Source: Patescibacteria group bacterium
GTDB lineage: Bacteria; Patescibacteriota; Minisyncoccia; UBA6257; UBA9933
NCBI GenBank assembly: GCA_030017615.1
Contig: JASEIG010000006.1
Location: 12,053 to 44,812 of the forward strand
Direction: 5' to 3'
Length of the DNA: 32,760 nucleotides
The notes under the pieces are model-generated. The model searched no databases. It was not told the DNA's origin and saw nothing but the letters and a program-made list of their open reading frames with translations. Positions 7,829 to 15,825 of this stretch are shown in pieces. Within the stretch, counting starts at the first letter, position 1. The number at the start of each line of letters is the position of its first letter. Position numbers and translations under genes: made by a program.

Positions 7829-8872
7829 ATGTCAATTTTTAATTATTTTAAAAAAGATATTGGAATTGATTTAGGAACAGCTAATTCATTGTTATATGTG
7901 AAAGAAAAAGGGATAGTTATCAATGAACCTTCTATTGCGGCGATTAACAACAAAACCGGACAAATTGTGGCTGTCGGCGAAGAAGCTAAAAAAATGCTCG
8001 GCAGAACGCCATCGCACATTTCAGTTATTAAACCGCTTATCGGCGGAGTTATCTCTGACTTTGAAATGACACAGGAAATGTTGCGGCATTTTTTAAGAAG
8101 AAATAATAATAACGGATTTTTTAATTATTACAGAGCCGTTATCGGCATCCCTCCCAATTTAACCGAGGTGGAAAGAAAATCCGTAGAGGACGCGGTGGTC
8201 AATTCCGGCGCCGCAAAAGCATTTTTAGTTGAAGAGCCGATAGCCGCCGCTCTTGGGACTAAACTGCCTATTGATGAAGCTGTAGCCACTATGGTTGTGG
8301 ATATCGGAGGCGGGACCACAGATATAGCCGTCATTTCCATGAGCGGAACTGTCATAAGCCGAAGCTTAAAAATAGCCGGCGACAAGTTAAACGATGACAT
8401 TATTCGTTTTATAAGAGATGAATTTAAACTCTTAATCGGGGAACCCACCGCCGAAGAGCTTAAAAAAGCGGTTGGGTCTGCCATTCCTTTAGATGAAAAA
8501 TTAGATTTTTCCATAAGAGGACGCGATATGGGGACCGGTCTTCCAAGGGAAACTGTAATTAAAAATAATCATATCAGGGTAGCCACAGGCAAGTCATTGA
8601 AATTCATTATTGATTCAATAAAAGAAATTATTGAAAAAACTCCGCCCGAACTTGTTGGCGACATTTATAAAAACGGAATTTATCTTTGCGGAGGCGGGAG
8701 TTTATTAAGAGGACTTGATAAATTAATTGAAAAAGAAATTATAGTTCCGGTTATGGTGATTGAAGATCCGCTTACGGCTGTCGTGAGAGGAACTGGTGTT
8801 ATTGCGGAAAATATTGACAAGTATTCCCATTTGTTTGTCACTGCCCTTAAACCGCTGGATATTAACATATAA
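7829..8872 (+). CDS. mreB: MreB-family cell-shape protein, paralogue 2 (Mbl-like motif)
   Basis: Second actin-like filament protein, 347 residues. GIDLGTANS (about 12-20) is phosphate 1, DIGGGTTDIAVIS is phosphate 2, and CGGGSLLRGLDKLI is the adenosine motif. Here the first phosphate-2 Asp is kept while the Glu position is Asp, as in Bacillus Mbl. So this copy and paralogue 1 differ from the common DIGGGTTE at different residues. It starts two bases after proS and is followed 73 bp later by mreC, its usual partner. This is probably the main morphogenetic MreB; the role of the other is open. Confidence 0.95.
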   Translation: MSIFNYFKKDIGIDLGTANSLLYVKEKGIVINEPSIAAINNKTGQIVAVGEEAKKMLGRTPSHISVIKPLIGGVISDFEMTQEMLRHFLRRNNNNGFFNYYRAVIGIPPNLTEVERKSVEDAVVNSGAAKAFLVEEPIAAALGTKLPIDEAVATMVVDIGGGTTDIAVISMSGTVISRSLKIAGDKLNDDIIRFIRDEFKLLIGEPTAEELKKAVGSAIPLDEKLDFSIRGRDMGTGLPRETVIKNNHIRVATGKSLKFIIDSIKEIIEKTPPELVGDIYKNGIYLCGGGSLLRGLDKLIEKEIIVPVMVIEDPLTAVVRGTGVIAENIDKYSHLFVTALKPLDINI

Positions 8873-8945
8873 TTTACAAAAATTAAATTTCAAATTTAAG
8901 AGTAAGAAAATCTTTTAACCTTTCAATCTTGCAATCTTTTTTCTG

Positions 8946-9611
8946 ATGAAAAAAATATTTTTAATTCCAATTACTATTGTTCTGATTATATTTACTTTTT
9001 TTACCGGCGTTTTAATTAATAAAAATTTTCTGATTTTCTCGGCAAATTTTTTGAAAAATTATTTTAAAACCGACCTTTATCGAGAAAATATCTCGCTTAA
9101 ATTTGAAAATGAAAGCCTTAAGGCCCAACTTCAAAAAACGGTTGATTTTGAAGCAAATCGGGACTCTATATATATTTCCGCGAAAATTTTTTCCACCTAT
9201 CCGTTTAATATCAAAAATTCTTTATTGGTGGATAAGGGATTAAAACAGGGGATACAAAAAAATATGACTGTTTTGGTAAGTGAAGGAATTTTACTTGGGC
9301 GAGTTGAAGAAGCTTCTGATAACTCATCTATTATTCAAACTATTTTTGATTCCAATTGGAAAATGCCCGTTAAAATAGGCGAAGAAAAAACTAACGGACT
9401 TTTTGAGGGCGGAAACGACCCGAAAATCACTTTAATTGAAAAGCCTGTTAAAAGCGGAGATGTTGTTTTTACCGCTTCTAAAGATTTCCTGTTGAATTTA
9501 AAAATAGGAGAAATCAGGGAAATTAAGCAGGATAACAGCGGAATTTTTAAAGAAGCGTTTGTAGATATTCCATACAGCGTGAACGAGCTTAACGAAGTTT
9601 ATTTGAAATAA
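8946..9611 (+). CDS. mreC: Rod-shape protein MreC
   Basis: Bitopic protein linking MreB filaments to periplasmic wall enzymes. The 221 residues comprise an N-terminal membrane segment (about 4-25, FLIPITIVLIIFTFFTG), a short coiled coil (ENISLKFENESLKAQLQ) and the beta-barrel domain (LLVDKGLKQGIQKNMTVLV, ILLGRVEEASDNSS). It is shorter than E. coli MreC but typical of compact genomes. The upstream gap includes period-8 units (AACCTTTC, AATCTTGC, AATCTTTT at 8918-8941). mreD does not follow; a convergent ABC permease does. Confidence 0.9.
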   Translation: MKKIFLIPITIVLIIFTFFTGVLINKNFLIFSANFLKNYFKTDLYRENISLKFENESLKAQLQKTVDFEANRDSIYISAKIFSTYPFNIKNSLLVDKGLKQGIQKNMTVLVSEGILLGRVEEASDNSSIIQTIFDSNWKMPVKIGEEKTNGLFEGGNDPKITLIEKPVKSGDVVFTASKDFLLNLKIGEIREIKQDNSGIFKEAFVDIPYSVNELNEVYLK

Positions 9612-9648
9612 AATATCAATCTCAAATTTTATGTAAGTCAATATAACT

Positions 9649-10422
9649 TCATTTTTTAAACCAGCGATACAACAAAGTAAAGATAAAAATAACAGAGCTT
9701 GAAAGAACAAATAAAGGACCCGGCGGAAGATGAAAAATATTTGAAGCATAAATCCCCGAAATCGCGGCGATGATTCCGAAAATAACACTTAACAGCATAA
9801 AATTAAACAAACTTTTTACCATATTTTTCGCGGAAGCCGGAGGAATAACTACCAAAGCCCCCATTAACAAGACGCCGACAAAACGAATTCCGAGCGCGAC
9901 CGCAAGCGCGAAAATTATGAGATAAATAAATTCCAATCGTCTTGTTCTTATCCCGATTGAGTTGGCTAACTCTTCCGAAAGCATGCTTAGTGTCAGTTTT
10001 TTATGGATTATTAAAATTGCGGCAATAAGCAATATTGAAATAACGATTGAAATAATTGCTTGATTTAAAGAAAGCGCGGCAATATTTCCAAACATTATTT
10101 CAAGTAAATCCGGTTCGGGAATAAATAAAATTCCCAATGCCAAACTGGTGGTAAAAAATATCCCAACCAACGTGTCTAACGGCAAATTTGTTCGGTATTT
10201 TAACATCCATACTCCGATAACGGCGACAAGCAAAGCGGCAAAAGCTCCGTAAAACGGATTAAAATGAAAAATCAAACCCAGCGCGATTCCAGGCAGGGCG
10301 ACATGAGACAATGCATCTCCGACAAGCGCCATTTTTTTAAGAATCACAAAACTTCCCAGCAAACTTGCGCTGATTGAAACAAAAATGGCGGTTATAAAAA
10401 GTTGCAGTGTTTGCGCTTCCAT
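9649..10422 (-). CDS. ABC-3 family metal permease
   Basis: Membrane subunit of a ZnuB/MntB/TroC-type importer for zinc or manganese. The 257 residues have about seven or eight hydrophobic helices. Family motifs include LGSFVILKKMALVGDALSHV near the N-terminus and GVLLMGALVVIPPASAK in the second half. The ATG lies two bases after the ATPase gene's stop, so the two are co-translated. No substrate-binding lipoprotein gene is in the window. The metal cannot be assigned from sequence alone. Confidence 0.9.
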   Translation of the reverse strand: MEAQTLQLFITAIFVSISASLLGSFVILKKMALVGDALSHVALPGIALGLIFHFNPFYGAFAALLVAVIGVWMLKYRTNLPLDTLVGIFFTTSLALGILFIPEPDLLEIMFGNIAALSLNQAIISIVISILLIAAILIIHKKLTLSMLSEELANSIGIRTRRLEFIYLIIFALAVALGIRFVGVLLMGALVVIPPASAKNMVKSLFNFMLLSVIFGIIAAISGIYASNIFHLPPGPLFVLSSSVIFIFTLLYRWFKK

Positions 10423-10424
10423 TT

Positions 10425-11117
10425 TTAATGTTTGTGGTCGTGATGATAAAATCCTTTTTCTTCTCCGAATAAATCTTTCAGCCGGTTGGGTTCAAGCATC
10501 AATTCGGGAGAACCAAAACAAAGATTTCTATGATTCAGGCATAAAACTTTATTGGAATACTTATAAATAATATTCAAATCGTGTGAAATGAGAATAACTG
10601 TCATTTGAAATTTTTTCTGCAAATGGGAAATCATTTTATAAATTGATTCCTGACCGTAAACATCCACGTCGGCAGTGGGTTCGTCAAAAAGCAAAACTTC
10701 CGGATTGTCCAAAATGGACCAGCCGACCAAAAGCCTCTGTCTTTGCCCCACGGATATTTCCCCGAGTCCTTTTTCCAGCACACTGTTATCAAGCTGAATA
10801 TAATCAAGCGCTTCCGTTATTTTTGCGTCTGATATTTTTGAATCTCTAAGATTAAAAAATTCTTTTACGGTAAGCGGAAGGTCAATGTCAATATCCAATC
10901 TTTGGGGAACATATCCGATTTTAAGTTTTGGTTTCCATATTATTTTACCCTCGTAAGGAATTAAATCTAAAAGCGCTTTAAATAGAGTGGTTTTTCCGGC
11001 GCCGTTGGGACCTATAATCGCCACGATTTCACCCCTGTTTACTTCAAAATTTATATCTTCAAGAATGGGCGCGCGGCCGATTTTTACGTTTAGATTTTTA
11101 ACCTTAAGGATTTGCAT
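10425..11117 (-). CDS. Metal-type ABC transporter ATPase
   Basis: ATPase subunit paired with the downstream permease. Walker A GPNGAGKTT is at about residue 36, the signature is ISVGQRQR (Val in place of Gly in LSGGQ), Walker B is VLLFDEPTADVD and the switch histidine is in ISHD. The protein ends in a His-rich tail (YHHDHKH) that fits a metal transporter. I chose the ATG at 11117 (230 residues) over the TTG at 11123, because a TATAAT on this strand (11131-11126) lies eight bases upstream of it and fits a leaderless start. It is divergent from rmuC across about 35 bp. Confidence 0.92.
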   Translation of the reverse strand: MQILKVKNLNVKIGRAPILEDINFEVNRGEIVAIIGPNGAGKTTLFKALLDLIPYEGKIIWKPKLKIGYVPQRLDIDIDLPLTVKEFFNLRDSKISDAKITEALDYIQLDNSVLEKGLGEISVGQRQRLLVGWSILDNPEVLLFDEPTADVDVYGQESIYKMISHLQKKFQMTVILISHDLNIIYKYSNKVLCLNHRNLCFGSPELMLEPNRLKDLFGEEKGFYHHDHKH

Positions 11118-11125
11118 TGGCAATC

Positions 11126-11131
11126 ATTATA
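11126..11131 (-). promoter_or_regulatory. -10 box TATAAT for the ABC operon
   Basis: Reads TATAAT on the minus strand and leaves eight bases to the ATG at 11117, so the message would start at or next to the start codon. No convincing -35 is seen. Confidence 0.5.
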
Positions 11132-11152
11132 ACATAAAATTTTCATAACACT

Positions 11153-12196
11153 ATGACTTTAACCGAATTTTTTTTATTTTTTGCGGTTTTTCTCGCGGCG
11201 TTTTTAATCACTTTCTATCTTATTCTTAAAAAGTTGTTAAAACCCGGCCAAAACGACAATCAACTGCTTTTGTTTTTGCAAAACCAATTAAATGATTTGA
11301 ACAGAGTCATTGATACCAAGCTTTCGGAATCCACAAAAGTTTTGCAACAGCAATTCAGCGAAAGCTCAAAAATAATCAGAGAGATAACGCACGAACTCAC
11401 CAAAGTCGGCGAAGGCCAAAAACAGGTTGTTGATATTGCCAAACAACTGGATAACCTTCAGGATATTTTAAAAAATCCAAAACAGCGCGGAGTAGTCGGA
11501 GAATATTATTTAAAAACTGTTCTGGAAAATGTTTTGCCCGTGAATTCTTTTCAGATGCAATATGAATTCAAGAACGGCGATATTGTTGACGCCGCGATTT
11601 TCATAAAAGACAAAATCATTTCGGTTGATTCAAAATTCAGCTTGGAAAATTACAATCGCTTAATTGCCACAAAAGATGATGCCGAGAGAAAAAAACTTGA
11701 AGATTTATTAAGGCAGGATTTGAAAAACAGAATTGATGAAACTTCAAAATATATTAAACCGTCGGAAAACACTATGGAATTCGCCTTTATGTTTATTCCA
11801 TCCGAAGCTCTTTATTACGATTTACTGATAAATAAAGTCGGTTCCATAACCGCGCGCGATTTGATTGATTACGCGACGATTGATAAAAAAGTGATTATCG
11901 TTTCGCCGACCTCGTTTTTAGCGTATCTCCAAACGGTTCTTCAAGGATTAAAAGCCATGCAGATAGAAGAATCCGCCAAAGAAATCAGAAAACGCGTTGA
12001 AGAATTAGGCAGACATCTTTCAAGTTATGATGTGTACTTCAAAAAAACGGGGATGCATTTAAGCGCGACAGTGAATGCGTACAACAGCGCGTCCAAAGAA
12101 CTCGGAAAAATTGACAAAGACGTTTTGCGAATAACCGGCGAAACTGTCGGCATAGAGCCGATAAAACTGGAAAAGCCAAAAGACGACGAAGAATAA
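11153..12196 (+). CDS. rmuC: RmuC-family DNA recombination protein
   Basis: RmuC limits inversions at short inverted repeats in E. coli and has a PD-(D/E)XK nuclease-like core. The 347 residues have an N-terminal membrane anchor (about 5-27), a long coiled coil (30-110) and the core with GVVGEYYLKTVLENVLP, the DAAIFIKDKIISVDSKFS strand pair and SPTSFLAYLQTVLQGLK. The acidic C-terminus ends KPKDDEE. It has no partner gene nearby. Its presence is relevant because the window holds many inverted repeats, though that link is only an inference. Confidence 0.9.
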   Translation: MTLTEFFLFFAVFLAAFLITFYLILKKLLKPGQNDNQLLLFLQNQLNDLNRVIDTKLSESTKVLQQQFSESSKIIREITHELTKVGEGQKQVVDIAKQLDNLQDILKNPKQRGVVGEYYLKTVLENVLPVNSFQMQYEFKNGDIVDAAIFIKDKIISVDSKFSLENYNRLIATKDDAERKKLEDLLRQDLKNRIDETSKYIKPSENTMEFAFMFIPSEALYYDLLINKVGSITARDLIDYATIDKKVIIVSPTSFLAYLQTVLQGLKAMQIEESAKEIRKRVEELGRHLSSYDVYFKKTGMHLSATVNAYNSASKELGKIDKDVLRITGETVGIEPIKLEKPKDDEE

Positions 12197-12231
12197 TTTT
12201 TATGGCGCTGTTTGGAAAGTTGTTCTGAATT

Positions 12232-12243
12232 CGCCAGCTGGCG
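12232..12243. repeat. GC-rich 12-bp palindrome CGCCAGCTGGCG
   Basis: A perfect GC-rich palindrome, 36 bp after rmuC, in otherwise AT-rich DNA. It stands out by composition, like the palindromes around the recombinase at 32463-32720. Confidence 0.7.
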
Positions 12244-12302
12244 GACAAGAAATAATTTTTTATCCGCTGTGCTTCCGTGACCAAGTAATTTGCGATAATA
12301 AC

Positions 12303-12331
12303 TTGAGCAAAAAAAGATGCGATTATACATT
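12303..12331 (+). promoter_or_regulatory. Weak promoter candidate before the 12343 hairpin
   Basis: TTGAGC (12303-12308), a 17-base spacer and TACATT (12326-12331) would start an RNA near 12338, five bases before the hairpin. The hexamers are imperfect, so this is tentative. Confidence 0.35.
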
Positions 12332-12342
12332 TAATGCATAAA

Positions 12343-12405
12343 GTTCAATAGTTTTGCGCGAGAGGGTGGTGCAAAGCTATTGAACCCACCCGTTGTTGTT
12401 GTTTT
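12343..12405 (+). ncRNA. Structured element: 15-bp hairpin with a competing terminator-like hairpin
   Basis: Arm 12343-12357 pairs with 12371-12385 over 15 bp with one G-U pair. Its 13-base loop contains GGGTGG (12364-12369), which is complementary to CCACCC at 12386-12391, directly after the stem. That second pairing plus the T-rich GTTGTTGTTGTTTT would make a terminator, and the two folds exclude each other. It could be an attenuator for the gene at 12484 or a small RNA of about 65 bases. No known RNA family is recognised. Confidence 0.5.
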
Positions 12406-12406
12406 A

Positions 12407-12435
12407 TTGACATTTTGATAAATTTCGGATATTAA
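12407..12435 (+). promoter_or_regulatory. Consensus promoter for the orphan gene at 12484
   Basis: TTGACA (12407-12412), exactly 17 bases, then TATTAA (12430-12435). The predicted start near 12442 gives a leader of about 42 bases containing AAGGAGGT at 12468-12475. Confidence 0.8.
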
Positions 12436-12467
12436 ATAAACAGTTTTAATTTAAAATTTAAAATAAG

Positions 12468-12475
12468 AAGGAGGT
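12468..12475 (+). promoter_or_regulatory. Strong Shine-Dalgarno AAGGAGGT
   Basis: A full-length match to the anti-Shine-Dalgarno sequence, eight bases before the ATG at 12484. Most genes in this window have no such site. Confidence 0.9.
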
Positions 12476-12483
12476 AGATAAAA

Positions 12484-12813
12484 ATGCTTTCGGATATTTT
12501 TAGATATGAAAAAAGCGCTTATGAAAAAGTTGAAAGAGCGTTAATTTTTGGAGGAGTTGTGCTTGTCGGGGATATGGTAAAATGGCTTGACCCCGATATT
12601 ATTCCAGAAGATCGCTCTAATCTTGCGAAATGGAAAAAAATTTTACAAATGAAAGAGGAGAATTTAAAAAACAAATATGGGGAAGGACCTCTTAAAATTA
12701 TGCGGATTGAAAAAGCCGATGGCGAGGAATACGCCACGATATTGGTGATAAAAGATAAAAACGGTAAAGAAGTGCCCTTACCTATATATATTTTTGCGGT
12801 CGCTGATATATAG
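12484..12813 (+). CDS. Orphan protein of 109 residues
   Basis: Function not recognised. The protein starts with an amphipathic stretch (MLSDIFRYEKSAYEKVERAL), then a short hydrophobic patch with ALIFGGVVLVGDMV (about 19-32), a charged helical middle (WKKILQMKEENLKNKYG) and a beta-like C-terminus (YATILVIKDKNGKEVPLPIYIF). No cysteine cluster, clear membrane segment or catalytic motif is seen. Expression signals are unusually complete: a consensus promoter, a strong Shine-Dalgarno site and its own terminator, plus the structured element upstream. This points to a real, well-expressed single-gene unit. Confidence 0.8.
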   Translation: MLSDIFRYEKSAYEKVERALIFGGVVLVGDMVKWLDPDIIPEDRSNLAKWKKILQMKEENLKNKYGEGPLKIMRIEKADGEEYATILVIKDKNGKEVPLPIYIFAVADI

Positions 12814-12856
12814 CCGTTTTTTCTTTTTAAAGTTTTTATATGTTAAATATGTATAA

Positions 12857-12888
12857 ATGGGGTCTTAATAATAAGGCCTCATTTTTTT
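12857..12888 (+). terminator. Intrinsic terminator of the 12484 gene
   Basis: ATGGGGTCTTA (12857-12867), loop ATAA, then TAAGGCCTCAT (12872-12882), with two G-U pairs, followed by a run of T. Confidence 0.85.
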
Positions 12889-12895
12889 CAGCTTC

Positions 12896-12924
12896 TTGAA
12901 ATTAAGCTAAAATTCTGATAACTT
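12896..12924 (+). promoter_or_regulatory. Promoter candidate for groES
   Basis: TTGAAA (12896-12901), 17 bases, TAACTT (12919-12924) preceded by TG in extended -10 position. The leader would be about 50 bases. No CIRCE operator is visible here or before groEL. Confidence 0.5.
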
Positions 12925-12981
12925 TAAAAACACTAACAAAGGTCATAAATAAAAATCAATATTTATAAATTTAATATTAGC

Positions 12982-13263
12982 ATGAATTTAAAACCCTTAT
13001 CCAACCGTATTTTTTTAGAACCGGTTGAAGCGGAAAAAATAACCGAAGCGGGCATTATTTTGCCGGATACCGCCGAGAGTAAACCGATAAAAGGTAAAAT
13101 TATCGCAACCGGGCCGGGAAAATTAAATGAAAAAGGCGAAAGAACGCAAATGTCGGTAAAAGTCGGCGACATTGTTCTATTTAAAAAATACGGACCCGAC
13201 GAAATTGAAATTGAAGGAAAAAAATATTTAGTCGGAGATGAAGATGATATACTCGCAATAATA

Positions 13264-13269
<6 letters not shown>
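12982..13269 (+). CDS. groES: Co-chaperonin GroES
   Basis: Ten-kilodalton lid of the GroEL chamber. The 95 residues follow the family throughout: LKPLSNRIFLEPVEAE, the mobile loop region EKITEAGIILPDTAESKP (about 18-35), GKIIATGPGK, VKVGDIVLFKKYGPDEIEI and the C-terminal DEDDILAIIE. There is no Shine-Dalgarno site directly before the ATG. groEL follows after an 85-bp gap filled with heptamers; the first repeat units overlap the last codons of groES. Confidence 0.96.
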
Positions 13270-15001
<1,732 letters not shown>

Positions 15002-15055
15002 TGTAGTTATTAAGTTATTAGTTAAATACTATCATACATAATGGTGTGCCGGCGC

Positions 15056-15087
15056 AAAAAATTCCGCAAAAAATTGCGGAATTTTTT
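15056..15087 (+). terminator. Intrinsic terminator after groEL
   Basis: A perfect 14-bp stem AAAAAATTCCGCAA / TTGCGGAATTTTTT with a four-A loop, ending in six T. The sequence is symmetrical enough to work on both strands. Confidence 0.9.
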
Positions 15088-15110
15088 GTTGGCGCGCGTC
15101 TTTAAAATTA

Positions 15111-15139
15111 TTGACGTAGATAAATTTTTGCGGTATAGA
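15111..15139 (+). promoter_or_regulatory. Promoter of the dTMP cassette
   Basis: TTGACG (15111-15116), 17 bases, TATAGA (15134-15139). The start near 15146 gives a leader of about 55 bases. Confidence 0.78.
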
Positions 15140-15162
15140 ATAATTAGTTTTTACACAAATAA

Positions 15163-15179
15163 AGATGAATTTTTCATCT
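15163..15179 (+). promoter_or_regulatory. Leader hairpin before the dCMP deaminase Shine-Dalgarno
   Basis: AGATGAA and TTCATCT pair over 7 bp with a three-base loop, about nine bases before AAGGAGG (15189-15195). It contains an ATG at 15165 in frame with the gene, which I do not take as the start. Confidence 0.5.
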
Positions 15180-15200
15180 AAAAATATAAGGAGGAAAGAA

Positions 15201-15824
15201 ATGAAAAGAAAAGACATTTTAACAGAAAGATGGACAAAACCGAATTGGGATGAATATTTTATGTTTATGGCGATAACATGTGCTACAAGACACAGTTGTT
15301 TTAAGCGCGGTGTTGGGGCGATTCTCGTAAAGGATAAACGTATAATCGGCTCAGGTTACAATGGAGCCGCGTCGGGAATTCCTTCTTGTCATGAACTGGG
15401 TTATTGTTATTATGAAAATCTTGCTCATAAGGAACATAAAACTAATGGAGGCGATCTGGCGGCAGTAAAGGAAAATTTTAAAATTTATTGCCAGGCGGTT
15501 CACGCCGAAGCGAATACCCTGACTCAATGTTCCAGAGATAAAGCAAAAGGCGGAATTCTTTATATTACAAACTATCCTTGTCCGCGTTGCACTCAGGATA
15601 TAATCATTACTAATAAATTGAGCGGGATAAGGGTATGGAAAGATTATCTTCAGAATTCCACTCTGACCATAGACGAAAGGAGAGCAAGCGAAAATAAACT
15701 TCTTGAAGCCGGAATTTCTGTGCAATTTATCAATCTGATACCGGAAAGAATATCACAAATTGCGGTTTATATGGCCGAGAGTGTCGGAGCCAGAACGAAT
15801 TATAAATTTAGAGGAGGTGAATAA
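15201..15824 (+). CDS. dCMP deaminase (ComEB-like)
   Basis: Zinc enzyme converting dCMP to dUMP, the substrate of thymidylate synthase. The 207 residues hold the deaminase signature His101-Ala-Glu103 and Cys127-Pro-Arg-Cys130, with extra cysteines (CHELGYCYY near 63-71) as in ComEB/DCTD proteins. The ATG at 15201 is chosen because AAGGAGG lies five bases before it; an in-frame ATG at 15165 is inside the leader hairpin. The thymidylate synthase ATG follows one base after the stop and its Shine-Dalgarno lies inside this gene's last codons, so the pair is translationally coupled. Confidence 0.9.
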   Translation: MKRKDILTERWTKPNWDEYFMFMAITCATRHSCFKRGVGAILVKDKRIIGSGYNGAASGIPSCHELGYCYYENLAHKEHKTNGGDLAAVKENFKIYCQAVHAEANTLTQCSRDKAKGGILYITNYPCPRCTQDIIITNKLSGIRVWKDYLQNSTLTIDERRASENKLLEAGISVQFINLIPERISQIAVYMAESVGARTNYKFRGGE

Positions 15825-15825
15825 T

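Noticed and set aside
12343-12391. Classical H-type pseudoknot from loop GGGTGG with CCACCC
   Set aside because: The linker that would cross the 15-bp stem has zero bases, which is not geometrically feasible with the full stem formed. Competing hairpins are more likely.
15165-15200. Upstream in-frame ATG extending dCMP deaminase by 12 residues
   Set aside because: It lies inside a leader hairpin and upstream of the AAGGAGG that fits the ATG at 15201.
15760-15825. Upstream extension of thymidylate synthase by 22 residues
   Set aside because: It overlaps the deaminase gene, and GAGGAGGT points to 15826. The extension has no family similarity.
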